Below are positions 19,643 to 29,889 of a DNA stretch of 64,000 nucleotides, one piece after another; the stretch's first letter is position 1; the number at the start of each line of letters is the position of its first letter. Source of the DNA: Massilia arenae (GTDB lineage Bacteria > Pseudomonadota > Gammaproteobacteria > Burkholderiales > Burkholderiaceae_D); the NCBI RefSeq assembly GCF_008014745.1, contig NZ_VPFD01000021.1, forward strand, positions 51,205 to 115,204. Direction: 5' to 3'. Below the pieces are notes generated by a model that ran no database searches, was not told the DNA's origin, and saw only the letters and a list, made by a program, of their open reading frames with translations. The translations under genes were made by a program, and so were the position numbers.

Positions 19643-21164
19643 TGGAAACTTGGGTCCCCGCCTGCGCGGGGATGACGTAGGGAAGGCGGGACTTGAGGAT
19701 CTTGCCGCTTGGCGCGGCCGGCAGCGCGTCCATGAACACGATGCGCGCCGGGCGCTTGTAGGGCGCCAGGCGCGGGAGCAGCCAGGCCTGCAGCGCCGCC
19801 TCGTCGACCCCATGCGCCTCGACGAAGGCCACCACTTCTTCTTCGGCCGCGGGCAGTGGCCGGCCCACCACGGCCGACTGCACGACCGCCGGATGCGCGT
19901 TCAGCGCCGTCTCGACCTCCAGCGGATAGACATTGAAGCCGGAGCGGATGATCAATTCGCGCGTGCGGCCCAGCAGGAACAGGGCGCCGTCGGGATCCTG
20001 GCGCGCCAGGTCGCCGGTCGCCAGCCAGCCGCCCGGCTGCAGCGCGGCCGCGGTGGCGGCCGGATCGCGGTAGTAGCCGCGCATGCGTCCCGGGCTGCGT
20101 GTCCATAGCTCGCCGGTTTCGCCCGGCGCCACGTCGAGACCATCGCGCGCCACGATGCGCACCTCGACGCCGGGGATCGGCAGGCCGACCGAGGTATCGG
20201 TGCGCGGGGTGTCGAGTCGGGTCTGGCTGACGGTCGGCCCGCCCTCGGTCAGGCCGTAACCGTTGTGCAGCGGCAGGCCGAACATGGCTTCGGCCGCGCG
20301 TTTCAGGGATGGATCGAGCGGCGAGCCGCCGGCGTAGCAGAAGCGCAGGCGCGACGCCAGCGGCGTATCAGCTTTCTCCATGATCGCCAGCAGGCGTGCA
20401 TACATCGCCGGTACGCCCTGCACGATGGTCAGTTCGCCGGCGCGGATCGAGGCCAGCAGGGCCCCGGCATCGAAACGCGGCGCCAACTGAAGGCAGGCGC
20501 CCGCGTACAGGGTGCCGAGCAGCACCGAGGTCAATCCATAGACGTGCGAGACCGGCAGGCCGCCCCAGGCGCGGTCTTGCGGGGTCAGGCCGCGCAGCCG
20601 GCTCGAGGTCGCGGCCACGAACAACAGGCCGGCGTGGCTCAGCATCACGCCCTTGGGCTGGCCGGTGGTGCCGGTGGTGTACATCAGGGCTGCGACCTGG
20701 TCGGCGCCGGCCTCGATCGGCTCGGGCACGCAGGCCGTATCCAGGCCGCCGGCCAGCACGCCGTCCACGCCCGCGCAGGGCAGGGCGCCGGCGCGCGCCG
20801 CGTGACGGGCGGCGTCCGGTGAATTGCCCGTCACGTAGAGCACGCGCCGCGCGCCGCTGTGCGTGCGGATGGTTTCCAGCTCGCCCTCGCTCAGGCGCGC
20901 ATTGACGATAACGCTCCAGGCGTCGATGGCGGCGGCGGCGAACAGCAGCGCCACCTGGACCACGCAGTTTTCGGCCACCAGCATCACGCGGTCGCCGGGA
21001 CGCACGCCGAGTTCGCGCAGCAACGCAGCGTGCGTGTCGGCGACGGCGGCCAGCTGCGCATACGACCAGGTGCGGCCGTCGTCGACGAGGGCCGGGGCGT
21101 CCGGGCGCTGGGCGGCGCCGTGGCGCAGGATGTCGCTGATGCGGCGATAGTCAGTGGACTGCAT
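19602..21164 (-). CDS. AMP-dependent acyl-CoA synthetase/ligase
   Basis: This 520-residue adenylate-forming enzyme activates a carboxylic acid with ATP and probably transfers it to CoA. The P-loop is MYTTGTTGQPKGVMLSH. GYGLTEGGPTVS, GWLATGDLA and GRTRELIIRSGFNVYPLE are the later core motifs, and PSGKILKSRLP carries the catalytic C-terminal lysine. The ATG at 21164 fits the family N-terminus; longer upstream readings run through the fdhD promoter region. The last 25 or so residues after KSRLP are not family sequence. They include VIPAQAGTQ, the translation of a REP-like repeat. The substrate is unknown; the small-acid or aryl-CoA class is as likely as a fatty acid. Confidence 0.88.
   Translation of the reverse strand: MQSTDYRRISDILRHGAAQRPDAPALVDDGRTWSYAQLAAVADTHAALLRELGVRPGDRVMLVAENCVVQVALLFAAAAIDAWSVIVNARLSEGELETIRTHSGARRVLYVTGNSPDAARHAARAGALPCAGVDGVLAGGLDTACVPEPIEAGADQVAALMYTTGTTGQPKGVMLSHAGLLFVAATSSRLRGLTPQDRAWGGLPVSHVYGLTSVLLGTLYAGACLQLAPRFDAGALLASIRAGELTIVQGVPAMYARLLAIMEKADTPLASRLRFCYAGGSPLDPSLKRAAEAMFGLPLHNGYGLTEGGPTVSQTRLDTPRTDTSVGLPIPGVEVRIVARDGLDVAPGETGELWTRSPGRMRGYYRDPAATAAALQPGGWLATGDLARQDPDGALFLLGRTRELIIRSGFNVYPLEVETALNAHPAVVQSAVVGRPLPAAEEEVVAFVEAHGVDEAALQAWLLPRLAPYKRPARIVFMDALPAAPSGKILKSRLPYVIPAQAGTQVSIIGVASSSRNRGR
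19649..19677. repeat. REP-like 29-bp repeat, single copy
   Basis: This is a single copy of the same palindromic unit with compensating changes (CCCC/GGGG in the stem). It lies inside the 3' end of the acyl-CoA synthetase coding sequence and is read in frame as VIPAQAGTQ. It starts seven bases after the stop of the convergent small gene. Confidence 0.8.
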
Positions 21165-21320
21165 GAGGCGGGCGATGAGTCGACAGGGGCGAACGTTATA
21201 CCCCCTGGCGCGGTGCATCGCAAGCGAACTTGCATAAAAGTAAATGGTTTCAGCCGTGCGCCACTCTGGAGGTTTATACTGTTTTTGTAAAACCGCCAAC
21301 AACCGACAGGAGATAGTGTC

Positions 21321-22253
21321 TTGGCCAGGAAGGACGCAAGCGGCGATAGTATGCACAGCGTGATGCGCCATGGGGAGCCAGCCGGGCGGCCGGTGCTGTC
21401 CGAGGCGCGCGCCGTCTTGACCCACGAGGTACTGGCCATCGACGAGCGCGGACGCCGCTCCGCCATTTCCATCCCGGCCGAACGGCCGCTGACGATCTAC
21501 GTCGACCGGCGCGAGCTGGTTACCCTGATGACCCTGGGCGGTGCGCCCGAGGCGCTGGTGCTGGGCTACCTGCGCAACCAGCGCCTGGTGCGGGCGCTGG
21601 ACGACATCGTGTCGATCCAGGTCGACTGGTCGGTGGACGCGGTGGCCGTGGTCACCCGCCACGGCATCCAGGACGTCGAGGCGCGCACCGCGAAGAAGGT
21701 GGTCACCACCGGCTGCGGCCAGGGCTCGGTGTTCGGCGGCCTGATGGACGAGGTGGACCAGATCGCGCTGCCGGCGGATGCGCGCCTGGCGCAGGCCGGC
21801 GTCTACCGCATCGTCGACACCATCCGCACCCAGCAGTCGGTGTACAAGCAGGCCGGCTCGGTGCACGGCTGCGCGCTGTTCACGGGCAACGGAGACTTGC
21901 TGTACTTCGTCGAGGACGTCGGCCGCCACAACGCGGTCGACGCCATCGCCGGCCTGATGTGGCTCGACGGCGTCGATGGCGCCGACAAGGTGTTCTATAC
22001 CACCGGCCGGCTCACGTCCGAGATGGTGATCAAGGGCGCCCAGATGGGCATTCCCTTCCTGCTGTCGCGCTCGGGCACGACGCAGATGGGCCAGATGGTG
22101 GCCGAACGGGTCGGCATGTCGCTGCTGGCGCGTTGCAGCGGACGCCATTTCCTGCTGCTGGCCGGGCATGAGCGCCTGGTGTTCGAACCGCAGCTGCTGG
22201 ACACGCCCTACGTTCGGCCCGACCTGCGCGCCGACACCGAACCCCGCGATTAA
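21321..22253 (+). CDS. fdhD: Formate dehydrogenase accessory sulfurtransferase FdhD
   Basis: FdhD passes sulfur from the cysteine desulfurase to the Mo- or W-bis-MGD cofactor of formate dehydrogenase. This 310-residue copy shows RPLTIYVDRRELVTLMTLG, the conserved cysteine region TTGCGQGSVFGG, and the family motifs VHGCALF and VEDVGRHNAVDAIAG. IKGAQMGIPFLLSRSGTT follows. Only one cysteine occupies the mobile-loop region where some homologues have CxxC. The start is a TTG at 21321, seven bases after AGGAGA; the next ATG (21351) has no comparable ribosome site. The stop overlaps the tupB start by one base, so it is the first gene of a tungstate operon. Confidence 0.94.
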   Translation: MARKDASGDSMHSVMRHGEPAGRPVLSEARAVLTHEVLAIDERGRRSAISIPAERPLTIYVDRRELVTLMTLGGAPEALVLGYLRNQRLVRALDDIVSIQVDWSVDAVAVVTRHGIQDVEARTAKKVVTTGCGQGSVFGGLMDEVDQIALPADARLAQAGVYRIVDTIRTQQSVYKQAGSVHGCALFTGNGDLLYFVEDVGRHNAVDAIAGLMWLDGVDGADKVFYTTGRLTSEMVIKGAQMGIPFLLSRSGTTQMGQMVAERVGMSLLARCSGRHFLLLAGHERLVFEPQLLDTPYVRPDLRADTEPRD

Positions 22254-22960
22254 TGGCCCTGCTGGACGCCACCACGCACGCCTTCGCGCTGCTGTTCAGC
22301 GGCGACCCGGCCCTGTGGCACATCGTCTGGGTCTCGATCAAGACCAGCCTGCTGGGCCTGATGCTGGCCACGCCGCCGGCGGTGCTGCTCGGCTACCTGA
22401 TCGCCATGCACCGCTTTCCGGGGCGCCGCATCGCGGTCTGGCTGGCCCAGGCCGCGCTGTCGCTGCCCACCGTCCTGATCGGCCTGCTGCTCTACCTGAT
22501 GCTGTCGCGGCGCGGGCCGCTGGGCGGACTCGAATGGCTGTTCTCGCAGCCGGGCATCGTACTGGGCCAGTTCATCATCGGCCTGCCGGTGCTGCTGGCC
22601 TTCACGCTGGCGGCGGTGCAGGCGCTCGACCCGCGCTACGCCGAGACCGCGATCGCCCACGGCGCGTCGCGCATGCGCGTGATGTTCACCGTGCTGCACG
22701 AGGCGCGCTATGGCGTGATGGCGGCCGTGATCAGCGGCTTCGGTCGCGTGATCTCGGAAGTCGGCTGCGCGCTGATGGTGGGCGGGAATATCGAGGGCGA
22801 GACCCGCACCATCACCACCGCGATCGCGCTCGAGACCAGCAAGGGCGAGTTCGCCCAGGGCATCGCGCTGGGCATCGTGCTGGTCACGCTGGCGCTGTTG
22901 ATGAACGGCGTGCTGGTGCTGCTGCAGGGCGAGGCACACAACCCCGGGGCGCGGCTATGA
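22253..22960 (+). CDS. tupB: Tungstate ABC transporter permease
   Basis: This 235-residue inner-membrane permease has five to six transmembrane segments and the BPD-type EAA loop in ETAIAHGASRMRVMFTVL. The length and the motif SEVGCALMVGGNIEGETRT fit the TupB class of tungstate permeases rather than molybdate ModB. Its ATG overlaps the fdhD stop (TAATG) and its stop overlaps the tupC start (ATGA), so the genes are translationally coupled. Confidence 0.9.
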   Translation: MALLDATTHAFALLFSGDPALWHIVWVSIKTSLLGLMLATPPAVLLGYLIAMHRFPGRRIAVWLAQAALSLPTVLIGLLLYLMLSRRGPLGGLEWLFSQPGIVLGQFIIGLPVLLAFTLAAVQALDPRYAETAIAHGASRMRVMFTVLHEARYGVMAAVISGFGRVISEVGCALMVGGNIEGETRTITTAIALETSKGEFAQGIALGIVLVTLALLMNGVLVLLQGEAHNPGARL

Positions 22961-23610
22961 ACGCACTGCTCACGGTGCACGGCTTGCGCAAGGCCTACGG
23001 CGAACGCCTGCTGTTCGACGTCGCCCGGCTCGACATTGAAAGGGGCAGTGCCTGCGTGCTGACCGGCGCCAACGGCACCGGGAAAAGCACGCTGCTGCGC
23101 ATGCTCGGCGGCCTGGAACGGTGCGACGCCTGCACGGTCGAATTCGAAGGCAGCCGCCTGCCACTGTACCCGTATCCGCAGGCGCTGCGGCGCGCCATCG
23201 TCTACGTGCACCAGCATCCGATCATGTTCTCGACCAGCGTCGGCCACAACATCGCCTACGGCCTGCTGGTGCGCGGCGTGGACCGGGGCCGGGTGCGCGG
23301 CCTGGTCGACGAGGCGATGGCCTGGGCCGGCGTTCTGCACCTGCGCGACAACGATCCGGCGCGCCTGTCGGGCGGCGAGAAGCAGCGCGTGGCGCTGGCG
23401 CGCGCGCGCGTGCTGCAACCGCGCCTGCTGCTGCTGGACGAACCCACGGCCAACCTCGACGGCGCAGCGCGCGAGCAGGTGATCGGGCTGATCCCGACCC
23501 TGGTCGGGCAGGGCAGCAGCGTGGTGATGGCCTGCCATGACCGCGACCTGATCAACCTGCCCGGCGTGCGGCGGCTCAAGCTGCGCGAAGGACAACTTGA
23601 AGTACGATAA
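22957..23610 (+). CDS. tupC: Tungstate ABC transporter ATP-binding protein
   Basis: The 217-residue ATPase has Walker A GANGTGKST, the signature LSGGEKQR and Walker B LLLLDEPTANLD. It energises uptake through TupB. The ATG at 22957 overlaps the tupB stop; a longer in-frame reading that begins inside fdhD is a shadow. The Q-loop appears as VYVHQHPIMF. The compact length, without a C-terminal regulatory domain, suits TupC rather than ModC. Confidence 0.9.
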   Translation: MNALLTVHGLRKAYGERLLFDVARLDIERGSACVLTGANGTGKSTLLRMLGGLERCDACTVEFEGSRLPLYPYPQALRRAIVYVHQHPIMFSTSVGHNIAYGLLVRGVDRGRVRGLVDEAMAWAGVLHLRDNDPARLSGGEKQRVALARARVLQPRLLLLDEPTANLDGAAREQVIGLIPTLVGQGSSVVMACHDRDLINLPGVRRLKLREGQLEVR

Positions 23611-23625
23611 CCCTAGGAGATCAAT

Positions 23626-24429
23626 ATGCAACGCCGTTCACTGCTAGCCATCCTGTTGTGCGCCACATTCGCCTCGCCATTGGCACTGGCGCAGGAAGTG
23701 ATCAAGCTGTCGACCACCACCAGCACCGAGAACTCGGGCCTGCTCAAGCACCTGCTGCCGGTGTTCGAAGCCAAGACCAATACCAAGGTCCACGTGATCT
23801 CGGTCGGCACCGGCAAGGCGCTCGAACTGGCGAAAAACGGCGACGTCGACGTGACCCTGGTCCATGCACGCGAGATGGAAGACAAATTTGTCGAAGAAGG
23901 CTGGGGCGTGGACCGGCGCGATGTGATGTACAACGACTTCATCGTGGTCGGCCCGGAATCCGATCCGGCCCGCATCAAGGGCTCGAAGGACGTGGTCGAC
24001 GCCTTCAAGCGCATCGCGGCGACCAACGTCAAGTTCATCTCGCGCGGCGACAACTCGGGCACCGACGTGATGGAAAAGGGCTACTGGCAGCGCGCCGCCG
24101 CCCTACCGCAGGGCGCCAACTACGTGTCGGCCGGCCTGGGCATGGGAGAAGTGCTGAACATGGCCGCCGAAATGCGCGCCTATACGCTGACGGACCGCGC
24201 CACCTATGGCGCTTATAAAGCGAAGACGGGACTGGCGATCGTGGTCGAAGGCGACAGGCGCATGTACAACCCCTACGGCATCATCGCCGTCAATCCCGCC
24301 AAGCACGCGGGTGTGAACTACAAGGGCGCGAAACAGCTGATCGAGTGGATCACCTCGCCCGAAGGACAGGCGCGCATCGCCTCGTTCAAGCCGGCCGGCG
24401 AACAGCTGTTCTTCGCGCCGCTGCGCTGA
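23626..24429 (+). CDS. tupA: Periplasmic tungstate-binding protein
   Basis: The 267-residue protein starts with a cleavable signal peptide (MQRRSLLAILLCATFASPLALA, processed near AQE). Right after it comes TTTSTENSG, the oxyanion-binding motif typical of TupA. ISRGDNSGTDVMEK and GMGEVLNMAAEM are further family segments. It captures tungstate in the periplasm for TupBC. AGGAG lies just upstream of the ATG. It ends the operon fdhD-tupB-tupC-tupA, six bases from a convergent zinc-ribbon gene. Confidence 0.93.
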   Translation: MQRRSLLAILLCATFASPLALAQEVIKLSTTTSTENSGLLKHLLPVFEAKTNTKVHVISVGTGKALELAKNGDVDVTLVHAREMEDKFVEEGWGVDRRDVMYNDFIVVGPESDPARIKGSKDVVDAFKRIAATNVKFISRGDNSGTDVMEKGYWQRAAALPQGANYVSAGLGMGEVLNMAAEMRAYTLTDRATYGAYKAKTGLAIVVEGDRRMYNPYGIIAVNPAKHAGVNYKGAKQLIEWITSPEGQARIASFKPAGEQLFFAPLR

Positions 24430-24435
24430 TCCCGC

Positions 24436-25407
24436 TCAGCGCGACGGATCGTTCATGCCGGTCAGGCTGACCACCTGGCCATCCTCGACCACGACGCCAT
24501 TTTCGAGCACGATCGTCGAGGCGCCGTTGACGTCCGGTAGTTCGATCTCGATGGCGTCGCCGCGCTGCACGAAGCTGCCGCGCGCGGCGCAGGTGCCGAA
24601 CATCGGCGTCGGCTTGACGCCGGACGCATCGGCGAGCAAAAAGAAGAACATGGTGTCGCAGCTGGCGCCGCGGCCGCCGCTGCTGGCCATCAGGATCGCC
24701 TCCTTGCCGCCCGACAGCGTAAAGCTGCGCAGCGGGAACTGCCAGCCGGCGTCCTCGCCGCTGAACAAGACCCTGCCGCCCAGGGTGACGGCGCGGCTGC
24801 CGTCGGCATTCGTGCGGCGGTCGAGGAGGCCAGCGACGGTCGACAGCGAGGCCGGCAGGTTGTCGGCATTGCTGTCGATGATGCCGCGCGCGGTGACGGC
24901 GGCGTCGTTCGCGGGCGCCGGCGCTTCGCTGCGCTGCACGGTGACGGTGCGGTCGGCATCCAGATCCATATCAACGACGTCGGGCGCGAACATGGCCGCC
25001 AGGATGGCCAGGACGATGGCGGCGATCGTGATGCCGATCCCCCACTGCGACCACTTTCTCTGGACCCGGTTGAAATGCTCCAGGCTGTCCCACTGCTTGT
25101 TCTTCCAGGCCATCTCGCGTCCCTTGAAGCCGAGCCAGAACGCGACGATCCAGCCGACGTAGGGAACCATGGCCAGCAGCCCGATCCAGCTGCGGTTGCC
25201 GATCGCCCAGATCCAGTTGAGCAGGAAGGCGCCCCAGCTCCAGCCCTTGACGCCATCGGGAATGCCATCGGGGGTGCCGGCATCCGTTTGCGGCGCTGGC
25301 GCAGACGGCTTATCCAGGTTGACCGGGCCGGCGCCGGCGGCCTTGCCGCAGACGGAACAATAAGCGGCGTCGGGCGCCATCTGCGCGCCGCAATGGGAAC
25401 AGAACAT
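24436..25407 (-). CDS. Zinc-ribbon membrane protein
   Basis: The 323-residue protein opens with a zinc ribbon: CSHC at residues 3-6 and CSVC at 17-20. A linker leads to a module with GWSWGAFLLNWIWAIGNRSW and two to three membrane segments, and WDSLEHFNRVQRKWSQWGIG precedes another membrane helix. The remaining 170 residues are a soluble domain without a family I recognise. Such zinc-ribbon proteins are common and uncharacterised; a role in membrane sensing is only a guess. It is separated from the upstream catalase gene by terminator-like hairpins, so it is probably transcribed alone. Confidence 0.75.
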   Translation of the reverse strand: MFCSHCGAQMAPDAAYCSVCGKAAGAGPVNLDKPSAPAPQTDAGTPDGIPDGVKGWSWGAFLLNWIWAIGNRSWIGLLAMVPYVGWIVAFWLGFKGREMAWKNKQWDSLEHFNRVQRKWSQWGIGITIAAIVLAILAAMFAPDVVDMDLDADRTVTVQRSEAPAPANDAAVTARGIIDSNADNLPASLSTVAGLLDRRTNADGSRAVTLGGRVLFSGEDAGWQFPLRSFTLSGGKEAILMASSGGRGASCDTMFFFLLADASGVKPTPMFGTCAARGSFVQRGDAIEIELPDVNGASTIVLENGVVVEDGQVVSLTGMNDPSR

Positions 25408-25430
25408 CGGTAGTCTTTCCTGCTGGTTGA

Positions 25431-25466
25431 CAAAATAAAGCGGCGCCGCGAACTTCGCGGCGCCGC
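25431..25466 (-). terminator. Rho-independent terminator downstream of the catalase gene
   Basis: A perfect 13-bp stem with a one-base loop spans 25440-25466. On the minus strand it is followed by TTTATTTT (25431-25439). It lies 60 bases after the catalase stop and is the best-formed terminator in the window. Confidence 0.8.
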
Positions 25467-25490
25467 TGGACGATTATAACGATCGACGCG

Positions 25491-25515
25491 GGTGGGAAAC
25501 TAACTCTTTCCCACC
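25491..25515. terminator. Second hairpin downstream of the catalase gene
   Basis: Perfect 9-bp arms GGTGGGAAA/TTTCCCACC enclose a seven-base loop directly after the catalase stop. There is no T-run, so it may stabilise the transcript end ahead of the stronger terminator at 25440. Confidence 0.5.
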
Positions 25516-25525
25516 GTGGCTGGGA

Positions 25526-27937
<2,412 letters not shown>

Positions 27938-28182
27938 GCTTTTCCTCTCAACTTGTAGGGTTAATTAATAACCTTAACAACATAGCCCAGCAGGAAAGGC
28001 GAGCACTGTGGGATGACACACACAGTGCAGTATTGGCATCAAATTATTTCTATCAAAATCATAGGTCAGGGCTATGGCTCATCTATTCGGCGACCTGGCG
28101 TACCTCGATCGCGCAAGGCATTCCCCGAGATGCAGCAGCGTATGGTAGTGGCGTTGTGGTTCGCTCTATGCCGCTGCTTGCT
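27938..28182. promoter_or_regulatory. katE upstream region with a GGTTA/TAACC inverted repeat
   Basis: This 245-base region holds no credible gene. GGTTAATTAATAACC at 27959-27973 forms an inverted repeat 22-36 bases upstream of the katE start and may be an operator or part of the leader. The rest separates katE from the 3' end of the dynamin pair. Confidence 0.35.
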
Positions 28183-29889
28183 TCAGGCGGCGACCTCCCT
28201 GAACTGCACATCGATCGCTTCGCCCATCTCGCGCCACTCACGGAAGCGCTGACGTTGGGTGCGTTGCTGTTCCACATTTTCCCGGACGTTTTCCACGTCG
28301 GCCTTCAATTCCAGGAAGCCGGCGAAGAATTGTTCGATGAAACGGGGGCCATCGAGTAGTTGAACCAGCTCCTCGCGTTGCTTTTCGAAATTCTCGACCA
28401 TCTTGGCCATGGCCTTCTGGAATTCCTCGCGACGCTTTGCCTGTTCCCAGCTATCCCACGCTTCCAGCGCCAGGCCGACGACCGCCAGCGCGCCGTTCAC
28501 GCCCTTGGCGAGATTGGTCGCGCCCCAAGGCTTAAAGTTCAGCATCTTTCCAAGGTCGATGCCCATGTACCTGGCTGCGGTGACGATGCCGTCACGGGTC
28601 GCCAGTACGGTGGTGTTGTTGATCACCTTGCTCTTGACCAGATAGTCCAGGCCTTGCTTGCCGAACTGCGTCACGGTGGAATTGAAATGATTGACTTCGG
28701 CGTCGAAGCCGATTTTCATATTGCTGATCTCTTGCGTGACGGATTTGAGCTGGCGCTCGAATTCGTTCTGCAGGCGTGTCGACACCATGATGCCATTGCT
28801 GCCGACTTCGCGTTCGAAGAAGTCGGAGAAGGTGTCCATATTGACGCCCTTGGCCTGGAGGATCAGGTCAGCGAAGTAATCGATCACGAAGTCGCGCAGG
28901 CTCCTGCGCGCATCCGCGATCTGCGAATTGGCGCCGAGCAGTTGCTTTTGCAGCCGTACGCTCATGTTTTCCAGCTTGTCGACTTCGTTCGCGATGCGCT
29001 TGTCGTTTTCGATCGCAACCGGCAGCTGCTTGGAGAGTACGTCACGGATGACGCTCTTCTTGGTTTCGTCGACGATGGCCGGCGCACCGCCATTGGCCGC
29101 GATCTTTGCCGAAGTCGCGGCTTGCAGCAAGCCGATATGCGACAGCGCCTTGAATTGCTCGAGGTTCGAGAGCCAGTGCTCGGTTCCCAGGTCGAAAGGA
29201 TTGGCGGCCACGCCGACGATCGACAACTGCGCCGCTTCATCTTGCCGCAGGTCGATCAGTTCGGCCAGGCGGCTGCGCACATTATCCTGCTTTACCGCCA
29301 GGTTCTGCATGTACTGGTGTTCGTCCTCGACGTCCGCCACTTCATCGAAACGGCTCAGCACGAATACAGTGCGTGGCAGCAGGTTCAGCGTGCGGAACAA
29401 CCACATCAGGTCATCCTGATGGCTTTGCTTGATCGGGTTGGTCGGGTCCATGACGTACAGGATCAGGTGCGCCTCACTGACGTACTTCTTGGTGATGTCC
29501 TTGTATTTCTCGAGGGCGTGGGTTTCCGCATTTACCTGTTCCTTGAATCCGAACAGGCCCGGTGTATCGATCAGCACGAAGTCCTGCTGAACTTCGTAGA
29601 CGCGTACCTCGTTCGACGATTCCTGGTGGCTGATCTTCATGGTGGACTTGTCGAGTTTTTCCATCCACGCGGCGGCGATCGACGTCTTGCCATCGGAGAA
29701 ACCCCCAACCAGCGCCACTTTGAGCTTTTCGCCTGCGACGGCCTTGGCCGCAGTGTCGAGCTTGTGCTGCACGCTGGGGTCGATCTGCACGCCGACTTGC
29801 GCGCCCATCTGCAGGAAGTCTCCCAGCTTCTTCAAAATCTCCAGCGATTTCGATTGTTGTGCCTTGAATGCACCCAATGTGTTTTCCAT
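28183..29889 (-). CDS. Dynamin-like GTPase (LeoA-like), second gene of the pair
   Basis: The 568-residue protein has a GTPase domain with P-loop GGFSDGKTS at 62-70, G3 DTPGLFG at 108-114 and a degenerate G4 SRFD at 179-182. A long alpha-helical region follows, and a hydrophobic stretch near GVNGALAVVGLALEAW could be the membrane-facing tip. The order matches bacterial dynamins such as LeoA of enterotoxigenic Escherichia coli. These hydrolyse GTP and act on membranes; roles in vesicle release and phage tolerance have been proposed. The start overlaps the stop of the upstream GTPase (TAATG). Base composition is visibly less GC-rich than in rng next door, which suggests acquisition by transfer. 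Confidence 0.8.
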   Translation of the reverse strand: MENTLGAFKAQQSKSLEILKKLGDFLQMGAQVGVQIDPSVQHKLDTAAKAVAGEKLKVALVGGFSDGKTSIAAAWMEKLDKSTMKISHQESSNEVRVYEVQQDFVLIDTPGLFGFKEQVNAETHALEKYKDITKKYVSEAHLILYVMDPTNPIKQSHQDDLMWLFRTLNLLPRTVFVLSRFDEVADVEDEHQYMQNLAVKQDNVRSRLAELIDLRQDEAAQLSIVGVAANPFDLGTEHWLSNLEQFKALSHIGLLQAATSAKIAANGGAPAIVDETKKSVIRDVLSKQLPVAIENDKRIANEVDKLENMSVRLQKQLLGANSQIADARRSLRDFVIDYFADLILQAKGVNMDTFSDFFEREVGSNGIMVSTRLQNEFERQLKSVTQEISNMKIGFDAEVNHFNSTVTQFGKQGLDYLVKSKVINNTTVLATRDGIVTAARYMGIDLGKMLNFKPWGATNLAKGVNGALAVVGLALEAWDSWEQAKRREEFQKAMAKMVENFEKQREELVQLLDGPRFIEQFFAGFLELKADVENVRENVEQQRTQRQRFREWREMGEAIDVQFREVAA

